This document shows, one piece after another, positions 54,701-64,000 of a stretch of DNA of 64,000 bases. This DNA is from Platanthera guangdongensis (taxonomy: Eukaryota; Streptophyta; Magnoliopsida; Asparagales; Orchidaceae): the NCBI GenBank assembly GCA_039583875.1, contig CM077166.1:84442564-84506563 (forward strand), written 5' to 3'. Both the position numbers and the translations under genes were made by a program. The notes under the pieces were generated by a model that worked only from the letters and a program-made list of their open reading frames with translations, had not been told where the DNA came from and did no database searches. How positions within the stretch are numbered: the stretch's first letter is position 1; every line of letters begins with the position of its first letter.

Positions 54701-57072
54701 TTCACAAGGCACCAAGGTCCTTCCTTAGGGTTTGGCTTAGGAACTTAGGGCAAATCAATTCCACTCTACCCCACATTCCATGGGGAGGTGTTAAGTGCCA
54801 TACCAAGTCAGTGGTCCAAAAATCAGCCTCTGTTGAGGTGATTTGGTCACTCAAAATCAAATGTGAACTTTTTGACCAAAATACCCTTATTAAGGTAAAG
54901 CTAGGGTTGGGTCAATACCTATTCAAAACACATCCAAATTAGGTGAAACGTTATACAAATACATAACATGAGCCCAGGGACCACTCACCAAAATTTGGGA
55001 GGGTTTGGAGGTCATTTGACTACTTAATTAAATTACCCTAGCTTTATTAAATAAAGTCAAAAACTTTAGGAAAAATGTGTCCAAAAATTCTGAGCTTTGG
55101 GCAGACCCTAGGTACAGCTAGGTTAGGCTCCCTGCCAAAATTTCAACTGACTTGGGCTAGGGATGAAGTGTGGGCACTCAGTTTAATGACTGCCTAGCCC
55201 TAAGGGTATGTCCCACCAAAATGGGTGCCCTGGTCAGACCATGCACCCAAATGGGTTCAAACAAATTTTAAAATAAAATAGACTCCAAGGGCTTCACCTT
55301 TTGTGTTGAACGTTTTTCCACCAGTTGAACCTAGTTATTTTTTAAAATTAAAACTATTTAGTGTATAATGTGTGACAGAAATGAAATAATCAAGAAATGA
55401 TTTCCTATAGTTTATTCTCTAATGGAGCACGAATCTTGGCGTAGATGAACGGGATCCGTTCATATTCTTCGTTGAGCCGACGACCAGGATGCATTCTTCC
55501 TGGGCCGACTTCAAGCGGCTGCCGCTGGCCATCCAGCCCCTTCCCCGGCCGGCCACCGCCACGACCACCTCCGTTGAGGTGGGGGCTATCGCCAGGCGGT
55601 GGCTCTGCCGCCGGAGAGGCGTTTTCCGGCGGCTATAGCAAGAAAAGTTCTTGCCGAAAACATGGAAAATGCTGGATTTGATCGGGCCCAATTGAGCCCG
55701 AATCTTAAGCCTAAGAAGTCCTATGATCTACTCGAGAGTTAAGGAGAGGGGGAGGACCTTCTTGGCGGCCTGAATGCGAGAAGAGCGGCGGGATGCCATT
55801 GACGACGGCGGCGGCACTCGGCTTCTGCAACAGTACAGTGGGATGGCTCGTCTCCTCCAGGTAAACCCTCGAAAATGTTCCCCTTTGCCCACTGATGGTG
55901 TTTAAATGGCAATTGGGGAAGGGGGTGGCTGGTTCTTCAATGGACATCAACACCATTTATGGTGTGGCTCGGGTAGAGTGGAGGGGGGCTGAATCCACCC
56001 CTTGGTGGCCGGGAAACGGCTGGAATCAACTCCTCCTCCCTAGAGGAGTTGATTGAAGCCATTAAAGGTGGCTGTTAGCCTCCCTTGGCCGGTTTTCCAA
56101 TCTCCCCTTCCTCTTCCCCATCTTCTCTCTCCTCCATTAACATGGAGGGAGCTCCTTTCTCTCTCCCAGTCACCTCTGGTTGACTGGTCAACACCACAAG
56201 CTAAATGCAGCCCACTTGGTTATGATGGTCATGGAAATGGGGTTAGCCTAAGGAAGAAGTGGCTTGGGCTTGGGTTAGCCCTTTTTGGCTAGGTTTGACT
56301 TGACCTAAATGAGGGTTGACCTGGGCCAATTTGACCATATGGGTTGACCCCATTGGGTTTTTAGTGGCCCATTGGACTCCCTTAAGGTCTAGGATTACTT
56401 GAATAGGGTTGGTTGGGCATCTTGGTGGTCACATATCGCTTGGTAAGGGCACTTTGACCATTTTAGGGCTAGAGTTGACTTGAGTCAACATGACCAATTG
56501 GGTTGACCCCTATGGGTCCTTGGTGACCCATTGGCTTCCCTTAAGGTCTAGGTAGGGTTATGTAGGGTTACCCTGCACTTTGGAGGTCACCTACCGTTAG
56601 TAAGGGTACTTTGACCAGATTAGGAGCTTGAGTTGACTTGGGTCAACTTGGCCTCTAGGGCTGGCCCCAATGTGTCCTTAGTGACCCACTGACCTCACTT
56701 TAGGGTTATAAGGGCATAGGTGGGGTCCTCTAGGATAGGAGCAGGTCAATTGACCCTAAGTAGGCTAGTTTGACCTATTTAGGGCTAGGGTTGACCTTTG
56801 TCAACTGAGCCTCTTGGGTCGACCCTAATGGGTCCTTATGGCTCTAATGGGCCTCCCAAGGTATTAGGGGTCTTGTGGTAGAGTCTTGGGGTTAAGGTGT
56901 AGCCCATGGTCATCCTAAACCATTGCCCAGAGTTCTACTATTTGCAGACCATGATGATCTTCCACATTTTGTCCCCTATCTCTTGGCCCATTTCTGGCTT
57001 CCTAGGGTTTTGTCATGACCTAGTCATGGCCAAAACCACTCTTAGGGGTCTAGTTGGAAATGAAATGTTACA
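51795..57072 (-). repeat. 5' LTR (LTR B) of the chromovirus
   Basis: 5,278 bases, collinear with LTR A, including the TTGACC-rich units (56285-56900) and the CCGAAGCTCCC units (53070-53180). It ends GGTCTTACA next to the primer-binding site. Confidence 0.93.
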
Positions 57073-57215
57073 GGCCGTGATCGAGATCGAAATCGGCGAC
57101 GGCAAAGACGGAACTGCTTCTGTCGGGCTTTTACTGTTATCGGTCTTTCGTACAGTACGACTCGTCTGCTTAGACATAAGAGTGATTGCATACCTTGTCA
57201 AACCATAGAACTTCC

Positions 57216-57223
57216 TATTTATA
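57216..57223 (-). promoter_or_regulatory. TATA box of the copia LTR
   Basis: TATAAATA on the minus strand (context GAGTATAAATAGG), about 80 bases beyond the array. Confidence 0.75.
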
Positions 57224-57299
57224 CTCCAAGAGGAAAATAAAACAGCTTCCACGACTATCTGTTGCCCAGCACATAGAATCCAGAATTCGACTTGACAAC

Positions 57300-57690
57300 C
57301 CCTTGTCTCGACGAATCGTCGAGTATCTACAGCATGCACGACGAAGTCAACACCAACCTCCAGTCGAAATAACACTTGAATCGAGGAAGGCGTTAAACGG
57401 ACTCAAGGCCGTCAATGCCTTTTCTGCCATTGCGTTGAGTGAATTCAACACACTCAATGCCAAAGGCCAGATCCGGCGTTCGACAAATTTGCGCCAGAGG
57501 CCAAATTATTCGAATGGTGTTCGACGAATCTGTACCAAGGCCAAATTCGTCGAACGGAGTTCGACGAACCTGCGCCAATGTCAAATTCGTTGAACGGAGT
57601 TCGACAAATCTGCGTCAAGGCCAAATTCGTCGAACGGAGTTCGACGACTGTGCCACGGCATTGAGTAAACTCAATGCACTCAACTCTTTT
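57300..57690. repeat. Palindrome array in copia U3 (GTCGAAC/GTTCGAC and CATTGAGT)
   Basis: Units of GTCGAACGGAGTTCGACGA and variants with CAAGGCCAAATTC linkers (57480-57650), flanked by TTGAGTGAATTCAA and TTGAGTAAACTCAA words. A 19-base word is identical to one in LTR C at about 35344-35362. It lies upstream of TATAAATA at 57216-57223. Confidence 0.9.
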
Positions 57691-57869
57691 GCCTAAAAAT
57701 ATTTTTAAGCCTTTTTTCTTTTTCTTTCAACTCATCACATGAGCTATATAATGCTGATCCAATCTCCTAATTTCTCCACAATCATATGTGCGACCCTTAT
57801 AGGCTCATACTGAGTTGACAGTGAGGCTACATACTTGATCATTTCTTGATCACTATGGTTATACCAACA

Positions 57870-58849
57870 GTCTCCCACTTGATCTAGAAAGTATCAAACA
57901 AAAGCTTCACAAACAATGAGCCGCATCTAGGAATACATCATTGTTCCCCAAATAGTAAGAGTTTATAAACTCATAATCCACTGTGATAAATGTTACAGTG
58001 TTGTCATGTCCCTTCGTCCCTTACATCTGGATAGAACTAGAGGTATAGATCATGTCACCCTCATAATTGTTCAATCCCAGTTTCCTGATCTAGAATGGAC
58101 TTTTAGAAATTGGTGAGCTCAATATCATATATTGACTCAACCAAGCATTGCCATGCATTTTCAGTCCCATTCCATATAGGGGGCCCATGGATACAACTCC
58201 TGTCACATAGGATGACAAATCTCATCTCTACTCACACGCAAACACCCAAATGATTCGTAACGTACCCAATAATCACCTTTATCAACCAACTTTCTCAAGA
58301 TAGGACTTTTGATGGCATCAAAGCACGCTCTTCCTCACTCAATGAAAGCTGTGACTTCAGGTCAAAGGACCACAAACACCATTGCCACTTGAGGCATATT
58401 TGTGACACGTTCATATAACAATCCAGAAAGCAATGTCACGGTGGGTCTGTCCAGTACAACTTGTTCATAACAAGTACGCATGTGATGACTTGATATCACA
58501 ATATCATGACCTGTAAGGACAGTTCATCAGTCAATGCACATGCTAGTCTTAAAGGTATAATCATTGCACTTAGCTTTAAATATGATACAACGACCAGGAA
58601 CCTTTAAGAATGAAGCTTCTAAGATCATAGGTTTTCACATCAAGTCACTACTTGACCTATGGAAGCAAACACTCTAAGGGCATTTATTAACTTGAACTTC
58701 TCTATCACTATAGAAATAATTTCATAATAAAAGAACTTGCCAAAATATATAAAATAAAATTCAAATAGTATTTTTATTCATCAAATGAAATACTACAACC
58801 AACAAACATACTATTCAAAAGACTCAAACAAGAGTTGTTCATTTAGGTA
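57870..58849 (-). other. Copia 3' untranslated spacer with polypurine tract
   Basis: No gene. The end next to the LTR (57870-57879) reads AAGTGGGAGA-C on the minus strand, a typical copia polypurine tract. The rest is AT-rich spacer between the pol stop (58850-58852) and the LTR. Confidence 0.6.
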
Positions 58850-59472
58850 TCATATACCCATAGATCTAACATGACAATCATGCTTTCTCTGTGCGAGAGG
58901 CATTATCAGTGGATCCGCAATGTTTTCTTCAATCAGCACTCTGCATATGCTCACATCTCCTCGATCTACAATCTCTCGAATTAGATAGAACTACAAGAGT
59001 ACGTGCTTCGAGTGCTGAAGAGATCTACGTTCCGAAGCATGTACAATTGCACCATTGTTGTCATAGTAAATATCTACGAGATGAACAATGCTAGAAACTA
59101 CATCTAACTCGCCAATGAATTTTATAATCCATACAACCTCCCTCGCTGCATTTGTAGCGGCGATATACTCAGCCTCAGTAGTAGAATCAACAACTGTATC
59201 CTGCTTGGAACTCTTCCAGCTAACAACACCTCCATTCAGGCAAAACGCAAAACCTGACTGAGACTTTGAATTGTCCCTATCAGTTTGGAAGCTAGCATCA
59301 GTGTAACCACTTACAATGAGCTCTTCCTCTCCGTCGAATACCAAGAATGTATCCTTAGTCCTTCCCAAGTACTTGAGGATATTCTTAACGGTTATCCAGT
59401 GACCTTCACCGGAATCAGATTGATACCTGCTAGTCATGCTCAAAGCATAAGAGAGATCAGGTCTAGTACATA
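58850..59472 (-). pseudogene. Copia RNase H remnant
   Basis: Minus-strand end of a copia pol: RPDLSYALSMTSRY, VKNILKYLGRTKD, SGYTDASFQTD, VSWKSSKQDTVVDSTTEAEYIAA, IYYDNNGAIVHA, SKHVLL, a frameshift near 58990, then IADPL...HDCHVRSMGI and TGA at 58850-58852. The upstream part is cut by the chromovirus LTR at 59473; the rest of its pol would lie beyond 64000. Confidence 0.92.
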
Positions 59473-62063
59473 TGTAACACCCCAGTTTTGCAAGAGGGTC
59501 AGTCTGCAGTTCTGGAATTTTTTGGGTTTCTGGCAGGAGGCACACGACCTGCAACACGGGCGTGTCGCAGGGCGTGTAGAGGCCATGTCGACACTCGGCC
59601 CAAGTGTCGACACTTTCGCTCGACAATGTGTCGAGAGTAGGGCACACAGCCTGCGACACGGGAGTGTCGCAGGGCGTGTCAAGGCCGTATCGACACTCGG
59701 CCCAAGTGTCGACACTTTCGCTGGACAACGTGTTGAGAGTAGGGCACACGGACTACGACACGGGCGTGTCGCAGGGCGTGTCGAGGCCGTGTCGACACTC
59801 GGCCCAAGTGTCGACACTTTCGCTCGACGAGTGTCGAGACTGGGGTACACGGCCTGTGACACGGGCGTGTCACAGGGCGTTCCCCGCTTGGTCGACGATC
59901 TTCGCTCGACGTTTTTCCGCTGTGTCGACACAAAGCCTGTCGACGGGTGTCGAGACTTGGCACACGGCTTGGGACACGGGCGTGTCCCAGGCCGTGTCAC
60001 CTCTCGGGTTGGTTTCGGGGCCGTGTCGATGGAGGCACACGGCTGGCCACACGGCCGTGTCACTAGGAACACGGGCATGTCGGATTGAACACGGGCGTGT
60101 CGGATGCCCATGTGCTGTTCTAGGCGCGTCGATTTGAGACGGCGAATGAGGCACATGGCCCTGGACACGGGCGTGTGCCAGGCCGTGTTCGGCCCAGGTC
60201 TTTTATTTTCCAGGCGGATCGTGGCCATTCTTTCCCAGATTTTAGGATCTGACGGTTCAGGACTGTTCTTGGGGAGTTAAGTCCGAGAATAGGGTTGAAA
60301 ACCCTCATTCTTCTCCAAGCTTTCTCTTACTAAAGATCTAGAGAGAAGTGAGAACAAGGAAGATGGAGAAGGAGAGTTTGGGCTGTAGGAGGAGTTTCGG
60401 TGCTCCAAATCGCGAGACGAGTCCGGATCCGTGAAGCTTAGATCATTGCGAAGATTTCCATCCGGCCTTTTTGCCATGGCAAGGAAGAGGAGTCGGAAGG
60501 TAACGACACCTCTCCTCTCGGTCTTAGGATGCATGTCTTAGCATCATTTATTTTCTTTCTTTCTAGTTTTTGGGCACCAAACTCTCAAATGAGAGGGGTT
60601 TTGGTTTGCCAAGGTTCAAGAGGAACCTCCGGGTTGATTTAGTCCGTCCCCGGCATATTTTTGCATTAGAGACCCGCTCCGTTAGTGGATTAGGCATGGT
60701 GGTTGAAGCCGTTGTCACGACCGTTAGTCCTACTCGATGATGTTGCATAAAAACGCTAAGGACTCGTAGAGTTTCCGTTGCGGCAAGATGCCGTTTGTGA
60801 TGTGGTGATGTTTTCCCCCTTTTCTCGAGTGAGTACGTGTAGTAGGAACCGGACAAGGTTAGCTCCTCGCGGCGGTAGATGTTTTCCTTGGTGGACAAGG
60901 TTAGCTCCGCGCGAGTTGGAGATGTTTTCCTTGGTGCGCGGAAACGCTGCAGTACAAAGGAGGGACTAGGGTGGATTTGTCTTGGTTTGTGTTGTGCCAA
61001 GGCGTGGCTAGGTCTCCGTGGTCGGCTGGCTATCCCGTGACGTTCATGTCATGTGTGGAGAGTGTCCCGGCGAGACTAGTCCCCTTCTGTGAGACTGACG
61101 AGAATGCCAAGCATGAGGACAAACTCGGGCAATGAGGTCATGAGCGGGTGGGGTTCGGCAAGGCTTCTTAGAATCGGTCAGTTTTGTGTTTGTTGGAATC
61201 CTGACATGAGACGTCGGAGCTTGTAGGCAAGCCCGGGGTTTGAGACCTTGAGCGGGTGGGGCCTTGACAAGAATTCCATGAGGCGGCCTGTGAGCCGTTG
61301 GGGGAAATGGTGACCCCTTTGTTTGCGGCTTTATGCCAATGGAGAATCAATGAGAACCCATATGATGTGATGATGTGCTAGATACATATGAGTTAGGTTG
61401 CCTTGGGTGAAACCCGGGTTATTGCATACATGATTGCATAAGTAGGCCCTTTTTATATTATGCTCAACCAGTAGAGAACATGTATGATGTATGTGACATC
61501 CAAGCCTGTTTTCCATAGTTGCTTTTCTTGCTTATGATTATTGCCTACGAAGTGATAACTTGCAGGTTGGAGGGGTACCCCGGGGTCCGTTAGGAGCGGC
61601 CGGGAGAAGATGTGTTGTTGCACAGTTTGAGGTCAGCCTTTGCTGACCAACGTTACTAATAAATTTTTCAGGGCAAGGATCGTATGCAGGAGTTAGCTCG
61701 CCGGCCAGAAAGGCCTAAGCCTCATGAAGTGTTTTTCTCTTTTTGCAGCCCTACTTATGAGTTGTTATGTTTGAGACTCTTGTTGACCGGCTTGCATGCC
61801 GAGGTAGACTAGGAGTGCTGAGCACCTTCATGATTGATGTATTATTTTTTTTCTTTTGGACAATTGATGTAAGGCCTTAAGGCCATTTGTTTTACTCTTT
61901 AGTGGTGGATAACTTCTAGTCTTGTTCTATTTCCGCTATGTTGTGCAAAGAGTTTTGAGTGTGGGTAGCTATATCAACTTTTAATGCTAAAGCTGTGGCG
62001 TCCGTATGTTGTGGGGCACCGGCCGGACCCATATTATACGTTCATTACAGGGGAGGTGTTACA
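59473..62063 (+). repeat. 5' LTR of a second chromovirus
   Basis: A 2,591-base LTR from TGTAACACC to GGTGTTACA, a perfect 9-base inverted terminal pair, inserted in a copia pol. A palindrome-rich array occupies 59530-60200. A CT/GA-rich leader follows from about 60290. I could not identify a TATA box. A primer-binding site follows directly. Confidence 0.92.
59530..60200. repeat. GTGTCGACAC / ACACGGGCGTGT array in chromovirus U3
   Basis: About three tandem units of roughly 102 bases (59540-59850) each carry GACACGGGCGTGTCGC, GTGTCGACACTCGG and AGTGTCGACACTTTCGC. More degenerate copies continue to 60200. GTGTCGACAC is the word of the Sirevirus-like array and ACACGGGCGTGT that of the 26610-27290 array. 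Long open frames on both strands here (up to 267 codons) are repeat artefacts. Confidence 0.93.
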
Positions 62064-62066
62064 ATT

Positions 62067-62078
62067 TGGTATCAAAGC
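62067..62078 (+). other. Primer-binding site of the second chromovirus
   Basis: TGGTATCAAAGC, three bases after the LTR end at 62063. Complementary to initiator-Met tRNA with one change. Confidence 0.9.
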
Positions 62079-62196
62079 GAGGTTGAGATTCAAGGTCGAA
62101 GCGTAGAGAAGTTATCCACATAAGAGTAACGCGGGAGCATGAGTGACCTTAGGTTTAAGTCTTGAGATTTGAGACTGAATCCTTTTTTCTTGTTTC

Positions 62197-63364
62197 TTGA
62201 AGAGTGCAAGCAACGAGGCGGGAACGTCGAGAGCAAGAGAAGAGCTTTCGGCGAGCAGTGCTACTGCTCCAGGTCTGTTGGGCACGGGCGTAAACCCGGC
62301 CGACTTCTGCCGCATGCTTGCAGAAGCGATGGTGGCAGCTCAGGCTGCAGCAGCAGCTCAGGTGGCAACCCCTGCCACACAGGACACGGCGACTGCCGTG
62401 CCAGGCGGAGAGGCCAGGAGAGTGGAGCCTTTGGCGGAAAGGGCGGTAGTCGGACATGGAGACCGACACATGAAGTACTTCCTGAGTTTCCATCTCCCGT
62501 CATTCAAAGGAGTAGGTATGTCAACGGATGCGGAGGACTGGTGGGTTCGCATTCAGGAGCTTCTAAGGGCGGCAGAGATGCCAGAGGAAAAGAAAGCTGA
62601 GTATGCGGCTTTCATGTTGGAAGGAGATGCCAAGTAATGGTGGGTGAGCCATAGCGGCCGCCAGTTCCCGGGACGCACTCCGTTGGTGGAAGAGTTTGGG
62701 GATGCTTTCCTAAAGAGGTATATTCCAGTTTCTACACGTTTGGCCCTTCAGAGGCAGTTTCTGCATTTAATGCAGCGAGACAAGAAAGTAGATGAGTACG
62801 TGTAGGAGTTCACCCGGTTGGGTCGTTACGCGGGAACGACTATGGCAGATGATGTAGAGAGGGATAACCTCTTCTACCAGGGGCTGATGGAGAATTTGAG
62901 ACAATCCCTCATCTCCATGAAGAGAGCCGGATTCAATGAAATAGTTGAGGCTGCCAGGATTTTGGAAAGTGATTTGGAGCGAACCCAACGCCGTAAGGGT
63001 TTTACTCCCAAGCAAGGGGAAGGGAAGCCTTCCCAAGCACATGGAAAGTCTGAAGGGAGTAGGTGGAGGAAGAAGCCTCACACTTCCAGATCTGGTGAGA
63101 AGAGCAATTGGATGCCTGGGTGTTCTCACTCTAGGGGATCGCAGACATGCTACCACTGCGGTAAGGTGGGGCACATAGCTCGTGTTTGTCCCCAAGGAGG
63201 AGCGGGGCAAGAGGCAAAGCAGGAGAAGACTGTGCGCTCCGGCCCCAGTGCTGCAGAGAATGGAAAGATGGCGGAGGCGAGCGCTTCTTGGTTCCAACCG
63301 GTGCAACTAAGGGCCTACAACCTTGGGCAGCAAGAAGCGATCCGTCAGACTAATGTGGTGACAG
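62197..63364 (+). pseudogene. Gag of the second chromovirus
   Basis: The start codon is not evident; the frame is open from about 62197 (TTG), so the ATG may be mutated. It encodes an Ala-rich N-terminus, the gag core (MKYFLSFHLPSFKG, DAEDWWVRIQELL, FGDAFLKRYIPVSTR), a TAA at 62635-62637 and a TAG at 62803-62805 (each one transition from Gln), then a zinc knuckle CYHCGKVGHIARVC near 63150. The frame runs to NVVT at 63364, where an intron-like segment begins. Confidence 0.9.
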
Positions 63365-63435
63365 TTATGAAGAAAATTTAAGTTTAAATTTTGTGCTTCA
63401 TCCTTTTAGACTTTTGTGTGATGTATACGTTGTAG
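63365..63435 (+). other. Intron-like segment at the gag/protease junction
   Basis: 71 bases, AT-rich, ending TTGTAG. It separates NVVT(G) of gag from FVLVSG of protease at the same phase-1 site as the segment at 50350-50479. Removal puts gag (frame 1) and protease (frame 3) in one frame. The donor reads TTATG instead of GTATG, explained by loss of one G, so this copy may no longer splice. Confidence 0.65.
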
Positions 63436-64000
63436 GCTTCGTGTTAGTTTCCGGATACCCCGCTAGGGTATTGTTTGATACGGGACCATCACACTCCTTT
63501 CTTGCGGAGAGCTTCATCCGGAGAATAGGAGTTGAGTCATTCTAGGTGGACGCGGAGTTGAAAGTGCGTTTGCCCAATGGGTTATCCATGACCACCGAGG
63601 TCAAAGTGCGCATCTGTTGGGAGCTAGACGGAGTTGACTTTGTTTTAGTAGCAGCGATTTTGCCATTGGTGGAGTTCGATGTCATCTTGGGCATGGACTG
63701 GCTCGCAGAGCAGCGCGCCAGTATTGATTGCCTTTCTAAGGTGGTGACCTTAAGGAGAAAAGGGCAGACAGAAGTCAAATTTGAGGGCCTTTGTGGAGTG
63801 GCCTGTTCCCTGATTTCGGCCATGTAGTTGGTGCGGGCGGTTAACCAGGGTGGTGTAGCGCTTGTAGCGTTATTGGAGGTTCGTCTCTCCCAGATGTCTA
63901 TTGATGAAATGCCCGTAGTGGCAGAGTTCAAGGATGTGTTTCCGGAAGAACTTCCTGGAGCGCCTCCTCGGAGGGAGATCGATTTCTCGATCGAGTTAGT
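63436..64000 (+). pseudogene. Protease and start of RT of the second chromovirus (runs off the window)
   Basis: Protease motif LFDTGPSHSFLAE, then a TAG at 63543-63545, RLPNGLSMTTEVKV, VEFDVILGMDWLAEQRASIDC, a TAG at 63825-63827, and the RT lead-in EFKDVFPEELPGAPPRREIDF up to the window end. One frame apart from the two stops. Confidence 0.9.

Larger units (their letters stand above)
41405..57072 (-). mobile_element. Complete chromovirus (Tekay-like) with 5.3-kb LTRs
   Basis: A 15,668-base minus-strand Ty3/gypsy element inserted in a copia LTR. LTRs are at 51795-57072 (5') and 41405-46676 (3'); the internal region is 5.1 kb. Flanking CGCCG (41400-41404) and GGCCG (57073-57077) match at four of five bases and are taken as the target duplication. 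It has a Met-tRNA primer-binding site, gag with a zinc knuckle, protease, RT, RNase H and integrase ending in PLVKVLWR...EEHTWEL, a chromodomain-type C-terminus. The whole gag-pol is one frame interrupted by several stops and one 130-base intron-like segment. The LTRs differ by a few percent by eye. Confidence 0.93.
57078..57869 (-). repeat. Copia 3' LTR, proximal part (U3)
   Basis: It starts TGTTGGTATAACC at 57869 (minus), next to the polypurine tract, and runs to the chromovirus insertion. It contains a palindrome array (57300-57690) and TATAAATA at 57216-57223 (minus). It continues at 41404-41050 and belongs to the copia coding remnant at 58850-59472. Confidence 0.85.

Noticed and set aside
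59285..60228. Open frames of up to 267 codons on both strands
   Set aside because: They cross the junction between copia pol and a chromovirus LTR and then run through the tandem palindrome units.

Overview
The window is plant (angiosperm) nuclear DNA made almost entirely of nested LTR retrotransposons. I found no host gene, rRNA, tRNA or CRISPR array. The evidence is Ty1/copia and Ty3/gypsy gag-pol remnants on both strands, TG...CA-bounded LTRs, primer-binding sites complementary to the 3' end of initiator-Met tRNA, plant-type TATA boxes (TATAAATA) and long non-coding AT-rich LTR bodies. The species cannot be named from this sequence.

Layout. 1-2156: a dense CTCGAG palindrome array followed by a TATA box, probably LTR sequence cut by the window edge. 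2182-3246: decayed Ty3/gypsy integrase (minus). 3251-4842 plus 18028-18107: a gypsy-type LTR split by a young, complete 13.2-kb Sirevirus-like copia element (4843-18022, minus) with near-identical 2.1-kb LTRs, a perfect CTTGG target duplication, gag, a once-frameshifted pol, and an extra 940-codon ORF between pol and the 3' LTR. 18108-21453: Tat-like gypsy gag remnant with its LTR. 21502-23043: a TGATG...CATCA-bounded LTR. 23044-29413: decayed copia (plus) split by a 3.25-kb LTR-like insertion. 29414-36442: gypsy gag start, primer-binding site and a 5.8-kb LTR (minus); the gag is itself split by a 736-bp solo LTR with TGTAG duplications. 36443-40663: 3' part of a second Sirevirus-like copia (plus). 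41050-59472: a minus-strand copia whose 3' LTR is split by a complete 15.7-kb chromovirus (41405-57072) with 5.3-kb LTRs. 59473-64000: the 5' LTR, gag and protease of another chromovirus (plus), running off the window.

The strongest unexplained signal is a shared promoter architecture. Several unrelated LTR families carry an array of short, mostly CpG-containing palindromes (GTGTCGACAC, TTCTCGAGAA, TTGAGTGCACTCAA, GTCGAACGGAGTTCGACGA, ACACGGGCGTGT, GTGCGT/ACGCAC) in U3, directly upstream of the TATA box. Some words are shared exactly between copia and gypsy elements. In the intact Sirevirus-like element the same module (array, TATAAATA, short leader, ATG) recurs inside the element just upstream of the extra ORF, so that ORF appears to have its own LTR-like promoter.

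A second signal is a small intron-like segment at the same phase-1 position in the V-(V/I)-T-G motif at the gag/protease junction of two different chromoviruses (50350-50479 and 63365-63435). In both, skipping it puts gag and protease in one frame.
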